Below are positions 18,729 to 27,754 of a DNA stretch of 58,321 bases, piece by piece (positions within the stretch are counted from its first letter, which is position 1; each line of letters opens with the position of its first letter). The DNA comes from Chloroflexota bacterium (lineage in GTDB: Bacteria > Chloroflexota > Anaerolineae > Anaerolineales > UBA4823). The stretch spans positions 2,693,633 through 2,751,953 of the forward strand of contig CP070764.1 of NCBI GenBank assembly GCA_020349245.1. The letters run 5' to 3'. A program made the translations under genes and the position numbers. The notes below the pieces were generated by a model. It was not told the DNA's origin. It worked only from the letters and a program-made list of their open reading frames with translations, and ran no database searches.

Positions 18729-19499
18729 ATGTTAGATACGATCGATCTCACCTTAGCACTCGATAAAGAAACTTATCAAGAATCCTTGATCAAATACCAG
18801 GTGGCCCTGCATGTACTTGGTTATCAGGTATATGTCCAGCACCGTCCAGTGGTCATGGTGTTTGAAGGTTGGGATGCAGGGGGCAAAGGTGGTGCGATCA
18901 AGCGGGTTACGGAAAAGCTTGACCCGCGGGGATATGTGGTCTATTCAATCGCTGCTCCAGATGGTGAAGATGCCATTCGTCATTACATGTACCGCTTCTG
19001 GCGGCGCCTGCCGGAAAGCGGTCAGATCGCCATTTTTGACCGTAGCTGGTACGGCCGGGTGATGGTGGAACGCATTGAGGGTTTCTGTTCTGAGAGTGAT
19101 TGGAAGCGTGCGTATCGCGAGATCAATCAATTTGAACGGCAGCTGGTTGACTTCGGTACCATCCTGTTCAAATTTTGGATCCACATCAGCAAGGGCGAGC
19201 AACTGCAGCGATTCGAATCGCGGGCAGACGATCCGCTGCGCAGGTGGAAACTAACTGAAGAAGATTGGCGGAACCGAGAAAAATGGTCGGAATATGCACA
19301 GGCAGTGGATGAGATGCTGCTGAAAACGAGTACGGTCACCGCTCCCTGGACAATTGTCGAAGGGGATGATAAGTATTATGCCCGGATCAAGGTGCTGAAA
19401 ACCTTAGTGGACAAACTGAGTAATGAATTAAATTATAACCCGTTCGAAGATGGTTTGTTCAAGACAGCTACTACCGGTAAAGGGAAGAAGAAGAAATAA
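18729..19499 (+). CDS. PPK2-family polyphosphate kinase, single domain (copy 2)
   Basis: The 256-residue protein is a second PPK2 with Walker A EGWDAGGKGG near residues 45-54, KLDPRGY, the lid YMYRFWRRLP and IFDRSWYGRVMVERIEG. It ends in a Lys-rich tail (KGKKKK), opposite in charge to the acidic tail of the first copy. Two tandem PPK2 domains are fused in polyphosphate:AMP phosphotransferases (class II). Here they are separate genes 44 bases apart, so a heteromer is possible (inference). Confidence 0.93.
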   Translation: MLDTIDLTLALDKETYQESLIKYQVALHVLGYQVYVQHRPVVMVFEGWDAGGKGGAIKRVTEKLDPRGYVVYSIAAPDGEDAIRHYMYRFWRRLPESGQIAIFDRSWYGRVMVERIEGFCSESDWKRAYREINQFERQLVDFGTILFKFWIHISKGEQLQRFESRADDPLRRWKLTEEDWRNREKWSEYAQAVDEMLLKTSTVTAPWTIVEGDDKYYARIKVLKTLVDKLSNELNYNPFEDGLFKTATTGKGKKKK

Positions 19500-19532
19500 C
19501 GAGTAGATCACTTGAATTTAGCGGAGGTGGAA

Positions 19533-21698
19533 ATGCCACCATCAAATGCAACAGTAAAAGATAAAGCACAAGAAGCTGAAATAACCGAAAAAGCACAAGA
19601 GATTGAGGCAGTCCAAGTAGATTTGAACGATCCGGATTTGTACATCAACCGCGAATTGAGTTTACTCGATTTCCAGGCCCGAGTCTTGGAAGAGGCACTT
19701 GATGTAAATAACCCATTATTAGAACGGGCGAAGTTCATGGGATTTGTGGGAAACAATCTGGACGAGTTCTATATGGTCCGGGTAGCTGGTTTGAAGAAGC
19801 AGATTGCAGCTGGAGTTGCTGAACTCCCTCCAGATGGCATGACCCCAGCTGAGCAGCTGGCTGCGATACGAAAAATAGCCCTGCGGATCATGACCGAAGC
19901 CCAGGAGAGCTTCCAGAATGATTTGGTACCTGCACTCGATAAGGCCGGGGTTCACATTTTGAACTACGATGATCTAAATCAGAAGCAGAAAGAAAACGCA
20001 GACAGCTATTTCGAAGAGGTCATCTTCCCAGTTCTCACCCCGATGGGTTTTGACCCTGGGCATCCATTCCCGCACATTTCGAACCTCAGTTTAAATTTAG
20101 CTGTTCTGATCCGTGACTCTCGGGAGCATTTTGCCAGGATAAAAGTCCCCGGCACTTTACCTCGCCTGGTACCGATTAAACGTTCTTCGGGTAGTGTGCG
20201 CCGGGATGGAACTGTCCCCCACCACCATTACTTTGTGTGGCTGGAACAGGTTATTGCCGCTAACCTGCACATCCTTTTTCCTGGTATGGAAGTGGTCGAA
20301 TCCCACCCGTTCCGGGTCACCAGGGATGCTGATGTGCTGATTCAAGAGATTGAAGCATCCGATTTGCTGGAAAGTATTGAACAGGGTGTCCGTCAGCGTC
20401 GCTTTGGTTCCGTTGTGCGAGTCACCGTCAATCCGGAGATGCCGGACCATATCCGTAATATCCTGATTGAGAATCTGGAGATGGAACCTAATGATATGTA
20501 TACCCTGGAAGGTCCCCTGGGCTTGAGCAGCTTGATGAGCCTCTATCATGTGGACAGGTTTGACTTGAAAGACCATTCCTTTATACCTTCAATTCCAGAA
20601 TCATTAAGGGGCGACTCATTTGATGGCAATATTTTCGCGGCCATCCGCAAAGGGGATATCCTGGTCCATCATCCATATGACTCATTCCTGCCTGTTGTGG
20701 ATTTTCTGCAGTTGTCTGCTCAAGACCCCAACGTTTATGCAATTAAACAGACACTCTACAGAACCGGGAGCGACTCCCCGGTGATCAAAGCCCTTCTGGA
20801 TGCTCGTGAGGCTGGTAAGCAGGTCGCAGTACTGGTAGAACTCAAAGCCCGTTTTGACGAGGAGAGCAATATTGGTTGGGCGAGAACGATGGAGCGGGAA
20901 GGGGTCCATGTAATTTATGGTCTCCTGGGTTTAAAAACTCACTCCAAGATGGCATTGGTGGTGCGCAAGGAAGGAGAAAATATCCGGCGCTATGTGCACT
21001 TGGCTACAGGGAATTACAATGCTGTCACTGCACTTACCTATGAAGATATTGGGATGTTTACCTGTGATCCTGATATCGGTGCTGATGCAACAGATTTGTT
21101 CAACTACCTGACCGGTTACTCCAATAAGCAGGATTACAGGAAACTGCTCGTTGCGCCGGTCAATCTCCGGGAGCGAATGACGGCTCTGATCGAGAGGGAG
21201 ATCGAACACCAGCGGAACGGGGACAATGGTCATTTGATCTTCAAAATGAACTCTCTTGTTGATAAGCGGATCATTAAGAAACTTTACGAAGCCTCCATGG
21301 CCGGTGTGAAAATCGACTTGATCGTGCGCGGGATGTGCTGCCTGCGACCTGGTATAAAAGGTATCAGTGAGCATATCCGGGTGATCAGTGTTGTGGGACG
21401 CTTCCTGGAACACAGCCGAATATATTATTTCCGCAATGGGGGGAATGAAGAGATTCTACTGGGGAGTGCGGACCTGATGCCACGCAATATCAACAACCGG
21501 GTGGAGGTGTTATTTCCTGTGGAGGACAGCAAGCTCATCCACTACCTGCGGGATATACTGGCTGAATACCAGCGTGACAATGTCAAAGCCCGCCTGATGA
21601 AAGCCGATGGTACCTTTGAGAGAATTAGATCCAAAGCAGATGAGCCGCGGCTGAATATCCAGGTCAAGTTGTTCGAAATCAGACAATCAGAGAAATAA
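19533..21698 (+). CDS. ppk1: Polyphosphate kinase 1
   Basis: PPK1 makes polyphosphate from ATP. I chose ATG 19533 because GGAGG lies 5 bases upstream; a TTG at 19512 is also in frame. The 721-residue protein starts its N domain at LYINRELSLLDFQARVLEEA. It contains GLKTHSKMALV with the autophosphorylated His near residue 470, and EHSRIYYFRNGG with the second conserved His near 627. The order N, H, C1, C2 domains and the length are normal. It lies between two PPK2 genes and the CHAD protein. Confidence 0.97.
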   Translation: MPPSNATVKDKAQEAEITEKAQEIEAVQVDLNDPDLYINRELSLLDFQARVLEEALDVNNPLLERAKFMGFVGNNLDEFYMVRVAGLKKQIAAGVAELPPDGMTPAEQLAAIRKIALRIMTEAQESFQNDLVPALDKAGVHILNYDDLNQKQKENADSYFEEVIFPVLTPMGFDPGHPFPHISNLSLNLAVLIRDSREHFARIKVPGTLPRLVPIKRSSGSVRRDGTVPHHHYFVWLEQVIAANLHILFPGMEVVESHPFRVTRDADVLIQEIEASDLLESIEQGVRQRRFGSVVRVTVNPEMPDHIRNILIENLEMEPNDMYTLEGPLGLSSLMSLYHVDRFDLKDHSFIPSIPESLRGDSFDGNIFAAIRKGDILVHHPYDSFLPVVDFLQLSAQDPNVYAIKQTLYRTGSDSPVIKALLDAREAGKQVAVLVELKARFDEESNIGWARTMEREGVHVIYGLLGLKTHSKMALVVRKEGENIRRYVHLATGNYNAVTALTYEDIGMFTCDPDIGADATDLFNYLTGYSNKQDYRKLLVAPVNLRERMTALIEREIEHQRNGDNGHLIFKMNSLVDKRIIKKLYEASMAGVKIDLIVRGMCCLRPGIKGISEHIRVISVVGRFLEHSRIYYFRNGGNEEILLGSADLMPRNINNRVEVLFPVEDSKLIHYLRDILAEYQRDNVKARLMKADGTFERIRSKADEPRLNIQVKLFEIRQSEK

Positions 21699-21713
21699 GG
21701 ATACTTGTTAATC

Positions 21714-23675
21714 ATGGGAACCCTACTTAACGCAGCGGATAAGGCACAAATCGAAGATCAAGAGGAAAACGGCACCTCGGCTGCCATTCGTCGACGGGCC
21801 AAATTACTGCTGCTTTACGATCAGGGTTTGCCAACCAGGGATGTTGCAGTACAGGTTGATTTATCCGAAAGCAGGACAAGATATTGGCGCAGGCGTTTTG
21901 TCTCTGAAGGTATGCAGATTTTTGCAGAAAACCAGGCAAACTCCAACCAAGCCTCTCTTGACCAGGTAGCGGAAGAAATGCCCAGTGATCGAGCTACACC
22001 AGATAATAGCCCTGTTGAAGATGATTCAGCTGCAGCAGAAGTACTCGAAGGGAATGAAGAAGATGAGCAGGTCAGTCTTGAAACGGATAGAGACCAGGTT
22101 GAAGAACCTGAGACAAAACCCATATCACTTGATGAGCTCTGTCAGCGTTATCCGACAAACCTTCGCCGTGCAGAACATCGGCGCGACTTAGCCTTGAGAC
22201 TTTTCGACGCCACTCAATCGATCCACCAGTTGCCGGATGAGAACCGCAGGTTGCTAGAGGTTGCGGCTCTCCTCCAGTATCTGACGGAGAATGAAGCGGA
22301 TGGGCGGAAAAATAAATCCGGTTATCTCTTTATCCTTTCACATCCCCTGACGGACTTGAGCGATCAGGATAATAAAATTGTCGAGGAAATATTAGGTTCA
22401 CTGCATGGAAAAGCCCCCCGCGCGGTTTCTACAGGCTTGGAGGATGGAGGCAATCAATCTGCACCAGAAGCCCTGGTTCTGGCTGCGCTCTTGCGGATGG
22501 CCAGTGGCTTGGATGCCTCGCAGACTCAGAGCACCAATATTCAAGCGGTCGAATTGACCCCTGAATGGATGGTCGTCCGCCTTGAAGGCACCCGGGCTAA
22601 GAAAGATGCCCGGAAGGCAAGTAAATTAGCAAAGTTATGGAAAGAGCTGTTTGCACAGAAAGTGCGCTTTCAGGTGGTTTACCAATTGGAACAGGCCGGA
22701 GATGAGCGTCTGGAAACACTGCTGTCCATGGAACGGCCTGGTGTTGAAACCGCGGATAGCTTGTCAGAAGCAGGACGCAAAGTTATGGGCTTCCACTTCG
22801 CCCAGATGATTCTCCATGAGGCCGGCACCCGACTAGGCGAGGATATCGAGGAATTGCACGATATGCGCGTGGCAACACGCCGTATGCGGGCAGCTTTTGA
22901 GGTATTCCAAGATGCATTTGAACCGAAAGCAGTGAAAAAACATCTCAAGGGACTGCGAGCAACCGGCCGCGCCTTAGGTCGTGTTCGCGATTTGGATGTA
23001 TTTGTTGAAAAAGCAGGCCAGTATCTGGAGACCCTTCCCCAGGAGCAGCGTAATGGTCTGGAACCCCTGCTGGAACTCTGGCGGAATGAACGGGAAACAG
23101 ACCGGGTAAAAATGCTGGAATATTTAGACAGCGAAGATTATACTGACTTCAAGCAGACATTTCTGGAATTTGTCACCACACCGGGTGAAGGCGCAATCCC
23201 GGTAAATGAGACGACGCCGAATTTGGTCCGGCATGTTGTCCCGGTGTTAATTTATACCCGTTTCGCCGCAGTTCGAGCGTACGGTCTCATCCTTGAATCA
23301 GCAACCATAGAACAGCTACACAGCTTGCGAATCGAATTTAAGAAGTTGCGTTATACGCTTGAATTCTTCCGGGAAGTTCTCGGTGAGGAAGTGAAAGACC
23401 TTATCGATGAGATAAAAAGCCTCCAGGATCACCTGGGTGACCTCAACGACGCGGATGTTGCCTGTTCAATTCTCCGGAACTTTCTGGATGAGTGGGAATC
23501 ACGCCAATTCTATAAGCCAATCAGCGAGCGGGAAAATCCTGAACCTGTCGTGGCTTACCTGGCAAGTAAGCACGCTGAACGCTATTTCTTAACCACAAAT
23601 TTTCAGGGGATTTGGTCCGGGTTTGACCAGGCGGAGATACGTGCCAAGTTCGCTTCTGCGGTATCTGTCTTGTGA
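21714..23675 (+). CDS. HTH / Ppx-like / CHAD domain protein of the polyphosphate operon
   Basis: The 653-residue protein combines three parts. Residues about 1-65 look like a homeodomain-type HTH (RRRAKLLLLYDQGLPTRDVA). A Glu/Asp-rich linker follows. Residues about 140-330 resemble the C-terminal HD-like domain of exopolyphosphatases, but the His-Asp pair is replaced (LLQYLTENEADG), so it is probably inactive. Residues about 350-650 are a CHAD domain with basic signatures (VATRRMRAAFEVF, LGRVRDLDVF, SLRIEFKKLRYTLEFF). CHAD domains bind polyphosphate. A TTG at 21705 with AGG upstream is an alternative start. It may sense polyphosphate or tie regulation to granules (inference). Confidence 0.88.
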   Translation: MGTLLNAADKAQIEDQEENGTSAAIRRRAKLLLLYDQGLPTRDVAVQVDLSESRTRYWRRRFVSEGMQIFAENQANSNQASLDQVAEEMPSDRATPDNSPVEDDSAAAEVLEGNEEDEQVSLETDRDQVEEPETKPISLDELCQRYPTNLRRAEHRRDLALRLFDATQSIHQLPDENRRLLEVAALLQYLTENEADGRKNKSGYLFILSHPLTDLSDQDNKIVEEILGSLHGKAPRAVSTGLEDGGNQSAPEALVLAALLRMASGLDASQTQSTNIQAVELTPEWMVVRLEGTRAKKDARKASKLAKLWKELFAQKVRFQVVYQLEQAGDERLETLLSMERPGVETADSLSEAGRKVMGFHFAQMILHEAGTRLGEDIEELHDMRVATRRMRAAFEVFQDAFEPKAVKKHLKGLRATGRALGRVRDLDVFVEKAGQYLETLPQEQRNGLEPLLELWRNERETDRVKMLEYLDSEDYTDFKQTFLEFVTTPGEGAIPVNETTPNLVRHVVPVLIYTRFAAVRAYGLILESATIEQLHSLRIEFKKLRYTLEFFREVLGEEVKDLIDEIKSLQDHLGDLNDADVACSILRNFLDEWESRQFYKPISERENPEPVVAYLASKHAERYFLTTNFQGIWSGFDQAEIRAKFASAVSVL

Positions 23676-23694
23676 ATTCACACACCAAACACGA

Positions 23695-24462
23695 TTAATT
23701 TTTCAACACTGTTTCGAGATCTCTTCCCTGATGCATCATCTTGGCAAAGGCTTCGGGTAAATTTTTGCGGCGAATAGCTGCGACAGCGTCATCAACATCA
23801 TAATTCAGCCGGTAATGAAAAGCATGCAGGCCATTTTTATCTATTTGCAGAATGGCATATGCCGCACGGGGACTGCCGTCATCTGGTCTACCAACGCTGC
23901 CAGTATTGATGAATAAGGTATTTTCAATTCGGCGGGTGAACGGCTGGTGGGAATGACCGCAGATAATGGCAGCAAAATCAGTGCTGAATTTTTCCTTTAC
24001 TAAGGTTTTCAATTCAAGCAGGCGTCTCTCGGGTGTCCCAGGCTCCAGCAATTCCTCGTTGGAAACTGGGCTTCCGTGCACCAGCAAGAAATTTAATTGC
24101 CTGGTTTTCAATTGACGTTCTTCTGGCAATGATCTCAAGAACTCGAGGCTTTTGGGGGATAAATTTTCGTAGGCCCATTTGAAAGCCAGATATTTTAACG
24201 GGTGTTTCTTCTCACGCCAATTGTCATCTTTCAGAGGGAAATTGAGCACCTTGAGATCGTAGTTCCCGATGATACTGACAAAATTTTTCTTTCGCATGCG
24301 TTTCACCACTTCATTTGGAAAGGCTCCGTACCCGACAAAATCACCGATATTCCAGAATGTTTCAACCCCGAGGTTTTGAGCATGAGTGATAACCGCCTCC
24401 AGAGCTGGCAGGTTGGCATGAACATCGCCCAGGAGGGCGATTTTCTTCGTTTTCTTGGACAT
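23695..24462 (-). CDS. Calcineurin-like metallophosphoesterase
   Basis: The 255-residue protein has the metallophosphoesterase motif series: GDVHANLPALEAV (GDxHxN), GDFVGYGAFP (GDxVxxG), GNYD (GNHD variant with Tyr), VHGSP and CGHSHQPF. These ligate two metals. The family includes YfcE-like phosphodiesterases and Ap4A-type hydrolases. The substrate is unknown. It follows the phosphoribosyltransferase gene after 11 bases in the same transcript and converges on the polyphosphate operon. Confidence 0.92.
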   Translation of the reverse strand: MSKKTKKIALLGDVHANLPALEAVITHAQNLGVETFWNIGDFVGYGAFPNEVVKRMRKKNFVSIIGNYDLKVLNFPLKDDNWREKKHPLKYLAFKWAYENLSPKSLEFLRSLPEERQLKTRQLNFLLVHGSPVSNEELLEPGTPERRLLELKTLVKEKFSTDFAAIICGHSHQPFTRRIENTLFINTGSVGRPDDGSPRAAYAILQIDKNGLHAFHYRLNYDVDDAVAAIRRKNLPEAFAKMMHQGRDLETVLKN

Positions 24463-24473
24463 TGGACCTGTGA

Positions 24474-24989
24474 CTATGATGAAGGTTTTGGATAGGATTC
24501 TAAGAGAACCCGGTCGGCACCGCGGTCAATCTCCCAAGGATAGATGATATAGGCATCGGTGATGGCAGCATAATAATTTGGCTGAGCGTCACTGAACAGA
24601 CTGCGGTAGGGGTTGAAATGAAGAACGCAGGAGAATGGAAATCCACCAGCGGCTACCACACGATTTTTGACCGAAGTAATTGTTCTTCCAGACCCCCAGA
24701 CGTCATCAACAACCAAAGTACGCCTGTCTCGAAGTAATGAGTCCTCGGGAAACTGGATGAAGCGCGGCCAGGCATATAGGCCGGACTGTTCCATTTGTGC
24801 CGGAAAATCAACCGCCGCGGTGAGGATATGGGTGATATCCATCGCTTCGGCAAGCAGACCACCAGGGATGATCCCACCGCGAGTGATGATGATCATCGCC
24901 TCGAAGCCACCTTCAAATTGGGGCAGCAGATGATCGACGAGGCCATCTACATCTTTCCAGGTGAGCAATTCACGCCGCATTCTATCCAT
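24474..24989 (-). CDS. Phosphoribosyltransferase (xanthine/hypoxanthine-type)
   Basis: The 171-residue protein has the type I PRTase PRPP-binding loop LVVDDVWGSGRTIT near residues 90-103 and the upstream GGIIPGGLLAE PPi-loop region. It probably joins a purine base and PRPP, or regulates from PRPP. AGGAG 7 bases upstream supports ATG at 24989. It sits in front of the metallophosphoesterase gene, as in salvage operons. The base specificity cannot be deduced. Confidence 0.88.
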   Translation of the reverse strand: MDRMRRELLTWKDVDGLVDHLLPQFEGGFEAMIIITRGGIIPGGLLAEAMDITHILTAAVDFPAQMEQSGLYAWPRFIQFPEDSLLRDRRTLVVDDVWGSGRTITSVKNRVVAAGGFPFSCVLHFNPYRSLFSDAQPNYYAAITDAYIIYPWEIDRGADRVLLESYPKPSS

Positions 24990-25078
24990 ATCGATCTCCT
25001 ACCAAAAATAAATTTACATCTAGTGAAGTTTTGGGAACTTAAATAAATTATTTCCTAAAGTGGTGTTATTTGGGGATA

Positions 25079-27685
25079 TTATAGCAAGTTTGGGGGATTA
25101 ATCTCGATCCGCCAGTCCCGCAATTGACGGCCGCGCAACAACGAGCGCGGATCAGGCCCACGCAAGATCAATTGCCAGCGGTAGTAGCCTTTCAAGCGTT
25201 GATAAAAAGGTGGCACTGGACCGATCAGGTGAGTGTTTTTCCTGCCCTCACTGTGCAACCACTTTTGAATTTGCCGGCTCAAATCTTCAGCAGCTTTCTT
25301 CGCTTGAGTGGGATCGGAATGCCTGTATTCGAGCCGCACCAGCTGGCTGAAGGGGGGATAGCCGATCTGACGGCGGTAATCCAGCTCTTGCTGATAAAAA
25401 GAAAAGAAATCGTGCTTTGCTGCCGTCTGGATAACATAGTGATCCGGCTGGTAAGTCTGCAGGATTACCTTGCCGCCCAGAGGGCTGCGCCCGGCCCTGC
25501 CTGCCACCTGGGTGAGTACCTGGAATGTTCGTTCAGCAGCATGGAAATCTGGTAAATTAAGCCCGACATCAGCGAGAACCACGCCTACCAAGGTAACGAG
25601 CGGCAGGTCCAATCCTTTTGCCAGCATTTGCGTGCCGATCAAAACATCTGCCCGGTGGGCGAGAAAGTGACCCATGATGATCTCGTGGGCACCTTTTTTG
25701 CGGGTAGTCTCATAATCCCAGCGCAAGGTTCGAGCCTGGGGAAACAAAGATTGCAGTTCAGCTTCTACCCTTTCTGTACCGGTGCCGTACTGCCGGATGT
25801 GCTCGCTGCCGCATTGGGGACATTTACTTGGCATTTTTCGCTGGTATGCACAATGATGACAGGTCAATAGAGGAACCGGCCGGGGTTGCCTCGTCTCGGT
25901 TAACGTTTCAATTCTTGAGGAAGGTGTTTGCGCATCAGGCGAATAAGCGGGTTGATGGTAGGTCAAGGGGGTATCGCAGCGCGGACAGTGCAAACTATGA
26001 CCGCAATCCCGGCAAAATATATAAGTTGCGGTCCCCCGGCGATTTAGAAATAGTATTGCCTGCTGGTTATTGTCCAATACATGGTAAATCGATTCCTTCA
26101 GGACCCGGCTGAAGATCGAACGATTGCCAGATTTCAATTCTTCTCGCATGTCGACCACATGGACAGGAGGTAAGTCGATTGTCTCCGCCTGGTATTCCAG
26201 GGGTTGGTACCGCGAGGCCTCAGTCTTCAATGAGAAGCGCTGGAGCTGTTGTTCCACTGCTTGCCGGTGAGCCAGGATGCGAGCTGGCAAGTGTAGATAA
26301 TGCCAGCGACCTTCTTCAGCTTTGTATTGGCTCTCAAGATCTGGAGTTGCGGAACCGAGCAGGCAAATTGCCCCGGTTATCTTCGCATAGGCAACAGCTG
26401 CCTGGCGGGCATGGTAATAGGGGGGTATCTCCGCCTGGAAATAGGTGTCATCGTGTCACTCGTCCACCACGATCAACCCCAAATTAGGCAGTGGAGTGAA
26501 CAGAGCTGAGCGTGGCCCTACGATGACTCCCAGATCCCCCTGGCGAGCTCGACGCCAGGTGTCATACCGCTCGCCAGTAGATAGGCCTGAATGGACCAGG
26601 CCGACCTGACCTGGGAAGCGAGCCAAGAATCGCCGAACGGTTTGCGGCGTCAGGGCGATCTCTGGGACGAGAATAATCGCCTGCCGCTTATTCTGGATCA
26701 CCGCATTCACTGCGCGCAGATAGATTTCTGTTTTCCCTGATCCAGTTACCCCGTGTAGGAGGTATGGTGCCTGGGGTTTTCCAAGTTGTATGGCTTCGAA
26801 ACCAGACATTATCTCTTTCCATACTAAATCTTGGTCTCTGGTCAAAGTCGGCGGTTCTTTGCTGATAAACTCTATTCCCTCCAGGGGATCTCGCCAGATC
26901 TGGCTCTCTCCAAGCACAACGAGCTCCCGTTCAGCTAAATAGCGTAAATCCTGGAGGTTGCCACCCGAGGCAGCGTATACCCAGCTCACCTCTACAGGTC
27001 CAGGTTCTTCCAGCAGGTAGCGCATGATCGCCTCTCGCCGGTCAAGCGCAAGGCTGCCTTTGCGACCCAGGTCAACCATCTTAGTTTCTATAATTGCAGG
27101 AGAGCTTGCCAGGCGCACCGTGCGTACCGATTTTGGTTGAACATTTGGTGCTGGTAATATCGGTTTAACCGCGAGATATCCCCGGTCAATTAAAGGCCGG
27201 ATCGCTTGACGCCATCGTGTCCGGGGTATTGCCCGATCGACCTGGCGACCGGTAAGTGGACCTCTTTTATTGAGCAGGTCAAGCACGCGGCGCTGAAGAT
27301 CCGTAGGTGCGGGCTTGGTTCTCGATTTTGGTGGAATATGGAGGGTGTAAAGCGTGTCCCCCATCTGGCTTAATCCAGCTGGAAGCATCAGGTTGATGCA
27401 AGCTGAAAGAGGCGCGAGTGTATCGGTTGCCATTTGCTCCGCCAAGGCTAATTGAGCACCCGTTAACACTACTGAGTTGTCTATTAAAGCAGATACTGGC
27501 CTAGTCTCCTGGACGGAGGGCTGGTTTACCTGTCTGAGAACAACTCCCTGAACTTGCTGCTTCCCAAAGGGTACTTCCACCAGGTGGCCAGGATGCACCT
27601 GTCCCTCCATATCGTCAGGCAGGTGATAATGAAACACACCCTCTACATGGGGTACATTGACCACAATTTCTAAAAAGGTGGGCAT
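25079..27685 (-). CDS. priA: PriA replication-restart helicase with in-frame UGA in the DExH box
   Basis: PriA reloads the replicative helicase at stalled forks. Read through one UGA (26458-26456, residue 410) the product is 868 residues with every expected part. These are the N-terminal DNA-binding domain, Walker A GVTGSGKTEIY, the DExH box IVVDE-U-HDD, and motif III LLGSATPE. The Zn-binding Cys pairs (FCRDCG, CPRC, CHHC, CPQC) and the motif VI-type QVAGRAGR are also present. The UGA sits at the variable x of DExH, usually Glu in PriA, so both catalytic acidic residues remain. A 7-bp hairpin 12 bases downstream fits a bacterial SECIS. Selenocysteine is my preferred reading. Alternatives are a sequencing error, a recent nonsense mutation, or two separately translated halves. 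No other lesion is seen in the gene. Confidence 0.9.
26426..26443 (-). promoter_or_regulatory. SECIS-like hairpin after the priA UGA
   Basis: On the minus strand TATTTCC (26443-26437) pairs with GGAGATA (26432-26426), 7 bp with one T-G wobble, around loop AGGC. The loop begins 19 bases after the UGA and has G in its second position, which satisfies the bacterial SECIS rules. It lacks the GU found in the loops of the other three in this window. Confidence 0.5.
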
Positions 27686-27754
27686 TTAACTCTGTGCTAA
27701 GCTTCGATCTGCGCTTCGATCTGCTGTAGACAGCTGGATCTCTTCACCGCGTAA

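Noticed and set aside
26456..26458. PriA as an ordinary pseudogene
   Set aside because: No second lesion is seen in 868 codons, PriA is rarely dispensable, the UGA sits at a tolerant position and a SECIS-like hairpin follows. It is not fully excluded.
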